Positions 8,607-19,118 of a stretch of 28,794 nucleotides of DNA are shown piece after piece; position 1 is the stretch's first letter; each line of letters starts with the position of its first letter. The DNA comes from Coptodactyla brooksi (Eukaryota > Arthropoda > Insecta > Coleoptera > Scarabaeidae), in contig JAWQRM010000142.1 of the NCBI GenBank assembly GCA_033557675.1, forward strand, positions 1-28,794, in the 5' to 3' direction. Below the pieces are notes generated by a model. The model had not been told where the DNA came from. It was given only the letters and a program-made list of their open reading frames with translations, and ran no database searches. The translations under genes and the position numbers were made by a program.

Positions 8607-10362
8607 TTAATATCTACTCTAGAAAATATTGCAAACTATTCTGTCTTAAGCAGTGTTCTGCAATAAAGTTAAAAAAAGACATTTCCATGTTACTTTTCAC
8701 ATAACAATAGGCACGTTGTAAATGGAATATATATAACTGAAGAGTATAAAAGTATAGAAAAGGATACGGATGTTATAGTTTGCACTCATATTTCAAACCT
8801 GTAGCAATACAATGTTAATAAAACTACTTTTATTAATGCTTTAGCTCTAATGCCCTTTTAGTATATGTATGGTTAAGTGATGGCCACCTATGATAACAGT
8901 GACATATATAAAAGACCAAGTATGTCTTGATGACCTATGCATGATTTGATAGCTTACACAGTGTTTAAAATTTAAATCTCTATTGATGTAAAAATGTAAA
9001 AAAGTGACATATAAAATGTAAACAAAGGTTTTTGAAATGACATTCTGTATAGTAATAATAATAATCTCACACCTTTCACATGCTGAACAACGGTTCGGTA
9101 TATGTTTTCATATGCTGAACAACGGTTTACTTAATGGTGTAAAGCATGTCACAAACAACACAACGGTAACGACAAAAGTCCGTGTTGTAGACTTTTGTCC
9201 TCAAATAAAGATCACCTAATTACTGGACAGGATTATCCAACACATAAAAGGATTATTTTATCAAAAAAGCTTCCAAGCTAATGTTGAACATTTGCTAATT
9301 TTTTTCCAGCTAATCTTTTTAATTAATGGTTGCAGGTGGCATTTTGAGAACTTCCTGACATAGTTAGGAAATGTGTCAGTTATTGCCTTTATAATGGATA
9401 ATTTTCATATCTCTAATTTTAGAAATTTTACTTGCGGGAGGCACATTTCTATTATCTTGAAAATTAAGAAATTTACAAAATAATAAAAACCTTTCTGAAT
9501 GCCGGTTTTACTGGCAATAAAAGTAAAACATCGATAAAAGTAAATCACCGAAAAAAAAATAATTATTTTTATAGAGTATTTATAGTAAACGGAAAGTTCA
9601 TATTTTCCACAACGAATATACACGTTAAATACGTTTAACTCGTTAAGTTGGTTTCTCAGCTAATCCTGACATTTTAATGCTTCCAATTTAGCAATTAAAA
9701 ATTAGGAAAATTTGATTTTGTCTTCATTTGGCGGTAACAGTGAACTTATTTTAAAAGCGAATTTGAAATGGTGTAAAATTCATAAAATGTTAAATGACCC
9801 TATAAATACGCGTTGTGTCCTTATTTAAAGAATAACACACGAAAGAAGCTAGAGGGTCCTATAATACCTTCGTTTCCCATGCATAACTGTTGTAGTTAAT
9901 TTTAAATCACCCAGAAAAACAAAATATTCATTTTGTACTCTTTAATACTTAGTACTTTAATTTAGTATTTACTTTAATACTTTAATTTATTTTAAATAAA
10001 TTTAAGAAGTTGGGATAATTTTGTCAAGAATATATCAAAATTATTCTTTAGATTATTAGGTCTGCATAAGGCGACAATAGTCACGCCGCAGGAACTTACA
10101 GTACAGCATTCAAGGAATAAAGAAATCATCAGTTAGTTCGCATATAAAATAAATTTTAAATTTTGGCAACATAGTTCCTCCACGTATTGTATTATTTCTA
10201 CAATGAATTCTGACTAGCCCATAATAAACTCACTCTAATAAATTCATCTTTAAAAAAAGCCCCAGCACACTTATAAAAGCAATAACATTACTAACTACAT
10301 TATAATACATACAGAGCATGACAATTAAATAAGGAGAATTTTAAATTAAATCATAAAACACG
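8607..10362. other. AT-rich DNA without recognised gene
   Basis: There are only short chance open frames (for example 9037-9219 plus, 9405-9623 minus). It holds a 15-nt direct duplication at 9081-9127 and a low-complexity TTTAATACTT-type stretch at about 9938-10006. No RNA gene or element terminus was recognised. Confidence 0.5.
9081..9127 (+). repeat. 15-nt direct repeat, 32-nt period
   Basis: TGCTGAACAACGGTT occurs at 9081-9095 and again at 9113-9127. It is a small tandem duplication with no known role. Confidence 0.85.
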
Positions 10363-10785
10363 CAGCACTATTTAACCTATCTATTTAACATAAACGTATA
10401 TTGTCAGAAAGATACAAGTCACCTCCTTCGAACGCACCCAAGTGCATGCTAATCGGATGACAGAAGAAAGAGCAAATACTAGTATTAAATTTTGTTTTAA
10501 ACTGGGGAAAAATGTGCTGAGACTTACGAATTGATGAAAAAACTGTATGGTGATGATTGCACCGATTGATGATTCAATCATTTTAAAAATGGTCGTGAAG
10601 ATTTAAATGATGAAAGAGCTGGTCGTCCGGAAAGTAAAGATTGTGCTGAATTGGTAGAAAAAATCCGTGAAATAAATTACTCACCAAAGTAATAAATCAA
10701 TTACTGTTGACAGAAATTTTACTGTGAGGAATGGTTGAAGAATTAAAAACAAATGAATTAGTTGTTCCTTCTTTCTCCTGAAGAC
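10363..10785 (+). mobile_element. mariner element A, 5' fragment
   Basis: 10406-10462 matches the reverse complement of 28143-28200 in mariner B, sharing GAAAGATAC, CGAACGCACCCAAGT and CATGCTAATC. Similarity weakens outward to about 10363. Coding remnants follow, and the 3' two thirds of the element are absent. Confidence 0.75.
10497..10785 (+). pseudogene. mariner transposase N-terminal fragment (SETMAR-like helix-turn-helix)
   Basis: Reading from 10497 gives KLGKNCAETYELMKKLYGDDC, a stop and short loss, then FNHFKNGREDLNDERAGRPESK and AELVEKIREI. This is the paired helix-turn-helix region of mariner transposases that binds the terminal repeat; GRPESK is the linker after the second helix-turn-helix. 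The stretch usually reading ISRARVYEW is missing. The catalytic DD34D domain is absent. Residues agree closely with mariner B (27001-28240), so both belong to one family. Confidence 0.85.
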
Positions 10786-12489
10786 GATTTAATCGATAAA
10801 CCGAAACGTATGTTGAGTTTTAAAACATTAGTGTTGTGGTTGAGGTGTTTGTTAGTTCTACTGACTACGAAACCACAGGTCTCTGTTTCTTCTAATAAAA
10901 ATTACTTTTCACGAATCTAGTAATTTTTTAAGATGTTGATTATCTTTCACATCAATTTAAATAAAACATCTAGCGGTTCCTATTATATGATTAGCAAGTG
11001 ATAACTCCTATAGCAAGTACATAGCAAGTCTTACACCATATTGATGGCACTCTAGTGTGCATTCATCTAAGGAAGTATCCGATGAATTAACTGGGCTATG
11101 TAAAGACTAGTGAATTGGTGCTAATGGGGTTTGACGTTGGCCACCAGAGCAGTCCAGCTTAACATCTGTTGATGTTTGTTGGGTTGTTCTAGACTACCGT
11201 GAAGATTTTTTGAGGAGATGCTTGACGGAGAACAGGTAAAAAACACCCCTATTTCTGAGGTAGAATTTAAGGAATAAATTAAAACCATTTCACCTTTTTA
11301 TCCACTCTTCATTTAAAATTCAGCAAGTCAACGACAGTCATTCAGTCAACAACAAATAAATTCAGAAATATATAATAATAAAAATCGAAGACACCAAATA
11401 GTATACAGAGCAAGTTACTTCTGCTATAATATTTAAATGGAGATGAATTAAATGATGGTAAATTAAAAAATCGTAATAAAAGTTTTGAAATGGTTAATTT
11501 TCAAATTTTCGCTAGCAGCATTTTGATAGTCACTGTCATTAGTATAGTTCGCATGTATATACTACTGACATACACTGAGTTTAACTTACACTGAGCTTAG
11601 TGTACGGTAACACTTGCCATCGGCAAGTAATTCAAGTATTCGCAATTTCTATAACACGATGTATTTGAAACTAGGGATATTATACCATTCGAGGGACCAA
11701 CTAGATTTGTGCTGTGTAATTGCCTAACTGATGCTGCGTATTTTGCATGCATACTGCTATAAATCAATGCAGCCGGAACATTAAAAAGCACGCTGTATAT
11801 ATTATTATGTAAAATAGTGGCACTCCTACATCCATTTAACGTTTTTCGACATATTGAAGAAGTTATATTATAGAAAAATGTTTAAGACTACTACTGCCTT
11901 TGTTACCAGGTTAGCTGTAAATATATGACCTATATCGCAATGAACGACTATACTAAAAAAATTGTATTCGATTATATTTCTGAGGACCAGCTGGTTTCCC
12001 GATCATAATTTCTAATAATATGTCGTTTAAGTTGTTTATAATTCAAAAATTATTAGAAAAGTAATAAAAACGTCTTTATTTGTACCGTATACGGCTCACA
12101 TTTCTAATCATAAAATATAAAATGAATAAACCGAAAATTATTTACGATCGTCATTGTATACTAAATACGCCTCTGCAGGTTTCGTACAAGTTTAAAAGAG
12201 GAAAGGTCGGCTTAACATGTTGGCGTGAAATAGGGTGTCAATTAGATTTTATTGTTATAGTAATGTTACAATTCTCACTACCTTCTGAAGCGATACTTTA
12301 TATGCTAATGCCGTCCAATAAAATACTACAGCATAAATTTTATTTGGGGGCGCATTTTCCTACAGCATGTGTGGCAAATTATTGTAGTCACGTATGATTT
12401 CTATAGAACACCAGATCACCTTTTCTTATGAATAATATTTCTAATAAACTATGCGTAGACATTTATTAGACGAAGTGATTTTGAAATAT
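10786..12489. other. no recognised gene
   Basis: AT-rich. Open frames at 11597-11791 (minus) and 12080-12397 (plus, 105 codons) show no family motif; the second is basic at its N-terminus but otherwise featureless. GTTTTAAAAC followed by ATTAGTGTTGTGG near 10815-10838 resembles 14092-14115, next to the piggyBac B end. This may be a short shared repeat or chance. Confidence 0.45.
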
Positions 12490-12496
12490 GTGGAAA

Positions 12497-12543
12497 ACGA
12501 ATCTTGCTCTTCGGGTCAATATGACCCGAAGAGCAAGATTCGT
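12497..12543. repeat. perfect 22-bp palindrome with 3-nt loop
   Basis: The left arm (12497-12518) starts ACGAATCTTGCTC and ends TCGGGTCA. It pairs perfectly with 12522-12543 across ATA. The inner GGGTCA/TGACCC core is the piggyBac subterminal palindrome; the outer arms extend it to 22 bp. Confidence 0.95.
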
Positions 12544-12812
12544 CATCTTTGTCATCTTTTACTATTTATTTCGAAGATTTTGTGACTTTGTTTGCTGGTG
12601 CGTAAAGAATAATATTCCCAAATAGCTCTTACAAGAAATGATTACTAAATTAACGCAATCTTGTTTAACATAACAAGATTGTTACGTATGTAAACATCTG
12701 GTCATTATGACCCAAACCTATTTAGATTTATTTGACTTTATGTAGGTTTATTTTCACCTTATTTATATGAATACTATAAGTGTATTATAACTATATAGCA
12801 GTCAGCCAAATT

Positions 12813-13840
12813 ATGCATTCATACTGCGATGGTACTGACTATGAGAAATTCGAAGCGAACTATGATTCTTCAGATAATGACGTAGTGTGAACAAATACTG
12901 GCGTTCTTCTGCAAAATCTTGGTTGTTAGAACCTTTCCCCCAAAGTGGACGAGCATATAGTCAAAATATAATAAAAATTACTCCTGGTCCACCTAGGTAT
13001 GCCATATCTAGAGTGAAGGATATTCCATCTGCCTTTCAGGTTATCGTGAACCCTACACTTGAAAATATAGTATTGAAAATGAGCAATATTGAACGTCGAA
13101 GAATGTACGGATGTGACTGGGAAAATCCGGATAATATTACAATACAAGCGTATATAGAATTATTGTTGTTGGCAGGAGTTACGGTTAGAAAAAATAAACC
13201 CGAAGTTCTCGTGATTACAACAAGTAGAGAAATATATAGTTCTACTTTTTAATTTGTCAAGGATACCACAATTGTGTCATATGCACCTAAAAAAATAAAA
13301 ATGTTATTCAAATGAGCACAATGCACTGGAATAAGGTGCATTTAGATAAAGTGAGGAGCAGGGACGACAAGAAGTCGCAAATGATACTACGTATAACTCA
13401 ATCAAAGGGGCGGTTGATACGTTAGACCAAAGTATTGTAACATATACTTGCAAAACAAAAACCAATCGATTGCCTATTATTTTGCTCCACAATATTCTTG
13501 ATGATAGTGCTATCAATACATTTATTCTATGGAGAGAAATAAATCCAGATGGAAATAAGAACAAGGGAAGACTATTTCTGGAAGAATTTGACAAATTGAT
13601 GGTAACTCTCTATGTGATGTCAAGAGAATATAAATCTCGTACTCAACAAGCTACTTCCGTAATAAAAAAAAATTCAAAATCAACGTAGAGAAGTACCAGT
13701 GCCATTTACATCTGGTGCAATGAGTACAAATAAAAGACCACCATGTAATATGTGTCCATCAAAATATGATAATAAAACAAGTATAACGTTTTGTAAGAGT
13801 AATAAATATTTGTGTAAAGTTCATATGCACATCAGAATTT
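12813..13840 (+). pseudogene. piggyBac transposase copy B, catalytic middle deleted
   Basis: A start at ATG 12813 gives an acidic N-terminus (DYEKFEANYDSSDNDVV, then a stop), as usual in this family. 12887-13252 encodes the N-terminal DDE_Tnp_1_7 part: IIKITPGPPRYAISRVKDIP, FQVIVNPTLENIVLKMSN, NITIQAYIELLLLAGV. After REIYSSTF the sequence jumps at about 13255 to the TTIVSYAPKK block. It continues with STMHWNK, SKGAVDTLDQ (third catalytic Asp), ILLHNILDDSAINTFILW and RRLFLEE-like GRLFLEEFDKL. The first two catalytic Asp regions are therefore lost. The C-terminal Cys-rich domain survives (CNMCPSKY...FCKSNKYLCKVH, about 13744-13824). Several frameshifts occur. Copy A lacks more of the middle and has lost this Cys-rich tail. 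Confidence 0.9.
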
Positions 13841-14098
13841 ATTTGCTGTTCGCTCTTGTTTTTAATTTAGTGTTGTATTGTATTGTAGTATTGTAATATT
13901 TTTTATTATAATACATTTTACTGTTGTTAGTAATAAGTCTGCTTTTTATCGTTGTTTGCGTTTATTCACTGTAATAAAATCACAATGTATTAACTTCGAG
14001 TTGTCTTTACAATCCTCCTGTATCTGCATATATCGAGTCATTATGACCCGAAGGACTACAAGTATATAGTACAACTAAGGAGAACAGTAAGGTTTTAA

Positions 14099-14717
14099 AA
14101 CGTATTAGTGTTGTGGAAAGATACCCTGCAACTCTAGTGATGAGGTGCTGATCCTAGTCAATTGGAGCCTTCACACAGTACTTCAAGTATCCTCTGAAGA
14201 AGGAATCGATGTGAGATCGTGCATTTATAGTGTAATACTGTAAAGTAAGTACTGACGATTCACTTAATAAATAATTCTCAATGAATAATTTGACCTGATA
14301 ATATGACCTTTATAGTACTGACATTGCTCTCTTGTACAACAGTATCCCAAATTTTTGATTTTAAATGTAAACCACACTAATATATTTGTCTATATAGGCC
14401 TCATATTGCAAGAAAGATTCGAAATTATTAATTGTTGTGTATTATAATCAGAATGCCGTAGGCATATTTAATGACAGTGAGCAAATCAATACAATACTGA
14501 AATCCGAATCTGCATGTTATATGTTCATTTCATTAAAAGTCATCAATCTCAATTAAAAAATCTGAAAAAGCCTCATGTACGGTTTATTGTCTATTTGGAT
14601 ACTTCACAAAAAAAACAGTTTCTGCTAAACACATCTCTCCTAATAAACACACAGAAATACCCAGTTAGTAAGCTGTAATGAAAATTGTTAACATTGTACT
14701 TTCGATAAGGGTGAAAA
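14099..14717. other. no recognised gene
   Basis: This is mixed-composition DNA after the piggyBac end. There are no open frames of note, terminal repeats or RNA motifs. Confidence 0.45.
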
Positions 14718-14890
14718 GTATCAAATACCATATAATATTTAAATTTACCAGTTAAATCCATAAACAAAATGTAATCAGCAGTATAAAAGTCACATCAAGT
14801 ACCATGAAGTATGGATATACTCCATCTCTGTAAATGGAGTGTACCACTTTACATATCACATTGTCGAAGTTTAGTTGATATGTACTATAT
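14718..14890 (+). repeat. direct repeat of about 170 nt, left copy
   Basis: It aligns with 15950-16110: shared ATTTAAATTTACCAGTTA, AAGTCAC, CAAGTAC, TACTCCATCT, AAGTTTAGTTGA. The left copy has an extra segment after TCCATCT. The two copies flank the KRBA2-like integrase fragment and the DD34E terminus. Confidence 0.75.
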
Positions 14891-14982
14891 ATGTTACGGA
14901 TAAAGCGAGAATTAAAGGTAAACCTAGGTTTTGCAGGTTAATGTGCAGCTAAAGCCTGCTAAAGAGTTCTCAACGCTTCGAC

Positions 14983-15023
14983 CTTTAACCGACTAAAACA
15001 GGGTCTAACCTAATCGGTTAAAG
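14983..15023. repeat. imperfect stem-loop
   Basis: CTTTAACCGA (14983-14992) pairs with TCGGTTAAAG (15014-15023) across 21 nt. No uridine tail or known RNA family was recognised. Confidence 0.6.
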
Positions 15024-15188
15024 CCGGAAGAATTTACAACGCAGTTAGTGAGCAAATCCAAATCGTGTTAACTACGCAGTTGGTTAGAAATTTATCTATA
15101 AAATGGAGATCGGAAATGTGCAGATTAAGTTTCTATGAACAATCCCAGAACGTTTGGTCAGCTAAGGAAAGTAATAATACTTCTTACA

Positions 15189-15668
15189 TGAATAGTGTAC
15201 AATATAATCATTTTATTGAAGATGTGGAAGAAGCTTAGCAGTGTGCTAACAGTACAACGTTGCATTATCCTCTTTTTTCATTGATAAATTAATAGCTCTT
15301 ATTTCTATAACGGACCCTTTAATTAAATATTACGTAAAAATGAGGAAATGTTTGATATTCTTCATGAAATACATATGTTCATTGGACACGGTAGTAGGAA
15401 CAGAATGCTGAACGAAGCCCAAAAAAATTTAAAAGAATATCACTCGAATAGCTATAATGATATTTTTTATGCAAGTCGTGCCTTCCAATTATGCAGGTCG
15501 TTCCAAATGAAATTAAAATCAGGCAAAAAGGACATTGTGATCAAAGCGATTTTATCAAATGAAATGAATAGTCGTTGCCAAGTTGATTTAATTTACAGGC
15601 AGAGTAATCCTTATGGCAATTATAAATTCATTCTTGTATACCAAGATCATCCGGCGAAGTTTGTGCAA
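15189..15668 (+). pseudogene. KRBA2-like integrase fragment (zinc-binding and start of rve core)
   Basis: MNSVQYNHFIEDVEEA from ATG 15189 resembles the N-terminus of insect KRAB-A-domain-containing-protein-2-like TE proteins. Stops and shifts follow. 15330-15350 reads ITDPLIKYYVK, with one base lost before NEEMFDILHEIHM. From 15348 the frame is open: FDILHEIHMFIGHGSRNRML is the His-His part of an integrase H2C2 domain, with weakened Cys (LCRSF). Then MNSRCQVDLIYRQSNPYGNY, FILVYQDHPAKFVQL is the start of the rve (DDE integrase) core, with the first catalytic Asp in QVDLI. The rest of the core is missing because the frame runs into a DD34E terminus at about 15668. Family name is from memory of similar proteins. 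Confidence 0.75.
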
Positions 15669-15891
15669 CTTATTCAAAACCAAGTGGGGATTCTGCTGAG
15701 ATAAAATAAATGTGGATAAAAAAAAATTTGAAGTTAGGGGTTGTTTCTTAGGAGTTGTAGAGGATGAAATAGTTCTGAGGGTAGAATCAGAAAGCCTTTT
15801 GAAATGCCATTCACAATCCCGTTTACCGCACATTTCTATCTTTCGAAATAACAGAGATATCTGCAGTGATAGAAATCGTGGGACACCTGTA
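15668..15891 (+). mobile_element. DD34E transposon 3' terminal fragment
   Basis: It aligns with 5034-5246: shared AAGTGGGGATTCTRCTGARAT, GGTTGTTTCT, GAAATAGTTCTGAGGGTAGA, CGCACATTTCTATC and GATATCTGC. An open frame (15712-16011) includes GCFLGVVEDEIVLRVESE, the decayed WGxLKxxVYRDE-like C-terminus of the transposase. The right end GTGGGACACCTGTA (15878-15891) fits the inverted TACAGGGTGTCCCAC-type terminal repeat. Confidence 0.7.
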
Positions 15892-15949
15892 TACATGTCA
15901 CGAGCTATAACGACAATTGTCATCATTGCATTTTTCATAAAGATGAAGA

Positions 15950-16110
15950 ATACCAAATGCCATGTCCCTATATATTTAAATTTACCAGTTACGTTCCTAA
16001 ATATAATATAACCGGTAATATAGAAGTCACGCCAAGTACTATGAAATATGGAAGTACTCCATCTAACGAACATGTCAATTTATCAAAGTTTAGTTGACAT
16101 ATGTATATGG
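15950..16110 (+). repeat. direct repeat of about 160 nt, right copy
   Basis: Partner of 14718-14890. It lies about 60 nt beyond the DD34E terminus. It could be remnants of LTR-like ends around the integrase fragment or an unrelated duplicated repeat. Confidence 0.7.
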
Positions 16111-16111
16111 C

Positions 16112-17564
16112 ATCTAGATATATAGTCTAAAATAAATATAAAACATTAATTTGTCGCAAATTTATTTACTTAAGAACTTGGTTATTGTTGAGATATAAAT
16201 ATGATAAAGTTTGAATCTTCGAAACGTGCTTTTACCAGCTTTTTAAAAAATTATTCCACATAAATTAACGAGGACTATAAAAGGACTAGGTATTTCTTTG
16301 CATCAGCGATACAACTCGTTAAACAATGAGTCCGAGACAATGGAACGGCATTCAATCAAACGCACCTGATATTTATCCTTCGCAGCATTATTGCTCTTAA
16401 GGATCGTTTAATGTTTTTGTGCCAAGGAGAACAATATCAAAATGAAGTTTAATACCTCGTCCCGTATTGAAACTTACAGCCACATTTAGTTGATGGATGA
16501 CGTAAACAGCATTTTTTCCGCAGAAATATTTTCATAACGCTCACTGCGACGCCATTGGGCGCGGGACGCATCTAAAGGTGGTAACAGTTAGAAGTACCGC
16601 AGTTCGATAACAGATGGCGCTATGAGTTGCGCAAGCATTCAGGTCGATTATTCTAGATATTTGATGTCAAAAGCAAGCTTTAAATAATTATAATCTTACT
16701 GACAATGGTAAACAGTCATATATCCCAAAGAATGGCATTACTGATTACCATATAACCATATGACCATATGACATATAACTTATATAGTTATAATATGCCT
16801 GCATATTTGTTAAAGCATAAAATTTGCCAGAGTATAACAAATTTCTATAATAAATTTTCCTTAATTTATGAAATAATAATATTATTGTTAGAACATCTCA
16901 GGTGAAAATTAACGGTGTGAAACCGTGTCTTCTCAAAAGATTTCTCCCATAAGCATATAAGCAATATGTATAACAACAGATAATAGTTAAATCATCAGGA
17001 TGTTGCAGCCAAAACACAAGATTAGAAGTTAATATGAAGTGATTTCTTACTACAAACTCTATGTTTCAGTTGTTTTCTAACCTTCATAAGGACCTAAACA
17101 CATTTTAGGTCCTTACAATGGACTTAAAATGTTACAATTTAAGTTACATGTATCAGAATTCAAGCTTGTTAATTAAAAACCATTTATTAATGTGTAATTA
17201 GAAAAATGCTCCTGCTCAAGAGTTCTATATTACGCACGTTTACAATCATTTTAAAACTTGAATGTATAAACTTATAAAACCTAATATCAACCTAGACAAC
17301 GAGTCACCAAATAATGGTGGCAATTTTAAAATTTCATTAAAAAACTGAAAATTCAACAATCGCTTAAAACTGTCAGAAAAACAAATTAAATTACTTCTCA
17401 ACTACTTAAATACAACTTTACAGAATCAAGGATTACAACCTTTTCAGACTTATAGTAAATGACAAATATCTAGATAAATGCCACCTCACGAGTAAGGTAT
17501 AAATTACATTAAGTCATATAAACGTATAGTAATCGTAAGCGGTTTCATACTATTTCCATCTTTG
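16112..17564. other. no recognised gene
   Basis: AT-rich with a patch of mixed composition at 16330-16640. CAGATGGCGCTATGAG near 16610 is reminiscent of mariner ends but has no partner. A TATAACCATATGACCATATG-like low-complexity patch lies at about 16745-16790. A 12-bp snap-back palindrome lies at 17087-17115. Confidence 0.45.
17087..17115. repeat. snap-back palindrome, 12-bp arms
   Basis: TAAGGACCTAAA (17087-17098) and TTTAGGTCCTTA (17104-17115) pair perfectly across CACAT. It resembles a terminator-type hairpin in shape only. Confidence 0.9.
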
Positions 17565-18690
17565 TTAACCTTCATTGGACTGTCCGGGGTCTGCTAATAC
17601 CCCAAGACAAAATCCTTCGCTATGTCTTTGCAAATTCAACAATCTAAGCGATGATGTCCCATCTAGCTTCATATTATACTTTTATTAATAGAACACTTAA
17701 TATCTAGAAATTGGCTTGAATTAAATTTTAAGTTTTTATCGTTTTTGTCGTAGGGGTCTCTTCAGACCCCGGTCCGCTGTCTACGTCAGTAGATATTAAT
17801 TCCAGTTTATCACGAATAAAGTCGGGGATTCCCATATATTTCATATACTGTGGGATTCCTCGTTCTACTAAAAGATTATAAAAGGTGAAGTACCAATGCG
17901 GACCCTTTTTATTTTGGAGTAGAAATTCGGTTACTGATGAAAAGTTGTACCGCATGATTGTACCGCATAGTATTGTCAATAGCGAAAAAACAAGTTATTA
18001 GGAGGATGGGGATCTCTTAGAGCTTGCCGGCCAATTATGGAAGAAAAATATTACTTTGTGTGAAACCCTTCGAAAAAAGAAAACATTTATTCCCGAAAGA
18101 CTTTTGCCAGCACCGTCTAAGAAGAAATTTCCAAGTATGTTTGCTTTTGGAGAAAATAGAACCCCAGTTCCGAAAGACAAAGCTGCCGTCACCTTGCTTT
18201 CGAGTGAGCATACTGATGATAAAGTGACCGGTGAAGAATAAACCGGATATTACTCTATAATGCAACAAAAGGGGCTGTCGATACCACCGATAAATTAGCC
18301 AAAGAATATTCTGTGCAGAGAAAGACAAATCAATGGCCAATGGTAACATTTTCTCATCTTATGGATATAGCGGGTATAAATTCTTATAAATTGTGGTTGC
18401 TAAAAAATCCCGATTAGAACAAGAACAGTTTAGATATATGCAGACTGTTTATCTTGACATTAGGCAAAGAACTCATAAAGAATAATGTTTTCCGAGGATA
18501 TAATAATAGTACAGAAGGCCATAGAATACATAGTTGATCAACAAAATAACACCAGGGGGTGCTGCTACATGTGTCAAAGAGGAAGAGACAGAAAATCAAA
18601 AAAAATATATGTTTCGTATGTTTAGAACACTCAAAATCGGAGACAGTGTTTAAAAATTGTTCAAATACTTGAACTTGTAATTAATTATCT
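17565..18690 (+). mobile_element. piggyBac element copy C (second family)
   Basis: TTAA at 17565-17568 is followed by CCTTCATTGGACTGTCC, a plausible piggyBac left end. GGGGTCT palindromes lie inside it: GGGGT...ACCCC at 17586-17603 and GGGGTCT-CTTC-AGACCCC at 17753-17770. They correspond in place to the GGTCATTATGACC palindromes of family A/B but differ in sequence. Transposase remnants start at about 18005. The right terminus was not located, so the end is approximate. Confidence 0.65.
18005..18680 (+). pseudogene. piggyBac transposase C-terminal half (family C)
   Basis: Frame-shifting translation reads ELAGQLWKKNITLCETLR, KKTFIPERLLPAPSKKKF, SMFAFGENRTPVPKDKAAV and LLSSEHTDDKVTGEE, then a stop. 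A shift leads to NATKGAVDTTDKLAKEYSVQ (third catalytic Asp in GAVDTTD), QWPMVTFSHLMDIAGINSY, KLWLLKNPD and a stop at about 18415. Then come LFILTLGKELIKNNVFRGYN and a Cys-rich remnant (CFVCLEHSKSETVFKNC, about 18605-18660). This is the ordered C-terminal half of a PGBD4-like transposase. The N-terminal half and first two catalytic Asp are missing. It differs clearly from copies A and B, which read STKGAIDTLDQ at the same site. Confidence 0.88.
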
Positions 18691-19004
18691 AATTAAAATT
18701 GTAATTACTTAGTCACTATTTGTGACTAGTTATTATTTGTGTAGAATTTGAGTGTAGTTATTTCATTATTTGTCATCAGTTTTAACTAATACATGTATTA
18801 TAATAAAAATAAAAATACGCAGAATTTAGGTGATGCACCGCATGTGGTTCATCTGGACTCCGGGGTGTCTTTTATGCAAACGTTTGATAGCCTGTCCTTT
18901 AATGCAAAACAAATCATCAAACTACATCTTTGTCAAACCTTCCTCCGTAACGATTACCTTAATATTATCGTAATCTACATGCTTCACAGTGTCTCTAAAA
19001 TAAA
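18691..19004. other. no recognised gene
   Basis: AT-rich at first, then 18820-18990 is more balanced (CATCTGGACTCCGGGGTGTC). A 90-codon open frame (18793-19065) runs into the inverted repeat and has no recognisable motif. Confidence 0.4.
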
Positions 19005-19118
19005 AGGCTTTCAAAAAACTTCAAACAAGGGTTACAAATACAATCATGTGCATGTTTTCACTTAGTGCAAAAAATCTTGTGATGACGTTATTTTACGATA
19101 ACGTTGTCGTCCTTTTTG
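19005..19118 (+). repeat. long inverted repeat, left arm
   Basis: Pairs with 20001-20120. It contains the perfect 22-nt core at 19050-19071 and an own small stem GACGTTAT/ATAACGTTGTC at about 19084-19107. Confidence 0.75.

Larger units (their letters stand above)
12490..14098 (+). mobile_element. piggyBac element copy B (same family as copy A)
   Basis: It contains N-terminal and C-terminal transposase pieces and a right end matching copy A, up to TTAA-like sequence at 14095-14098. Three GTCA-centred palindromes with TGACCC lie near its ends: 12513-12527, 12700-12713 and 14035-14049. They probably are subterminal repeats bound by the transposase. The left TTAA and outermost end were not found, so the left boundary is approximate. 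Confidence 0.75.

Noticed and set aside
9081..9127. CRISPR-like repeat-spacer pattern
   Set aside because: Only two units of 15 nt; no array, no cas genes, eukaryotic context.
10815..10838. Shared GTTTTAAAAC...ATTAGTGTTGTGG with 14092-14115
   Set aside because: Similarity is about 22 nt and does not extend; could be chance, so not called a repeat family.
12080..12397. 105-codon plus-strand open frame
   Set aside because: No family motif; residues and context look like chance in AT-rich DNA.
15588..16073. 161-codon minus-strand open frame
   Set aside because: It is antisense to the integrase fragment, the DD34E terminus and the direct repeat; no motif in its own frame.
16600..16630. Mariner end suggested by CAGATGGCGCTATGAG
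   Set aside because: Short match only, with no transposase remnant or inverted partner nearby.
17087..17115. Possible intrinsic-terminator hairpin
   Set aside because: Perfect stem, but no T-run follows and the DNA is eukaryotic.
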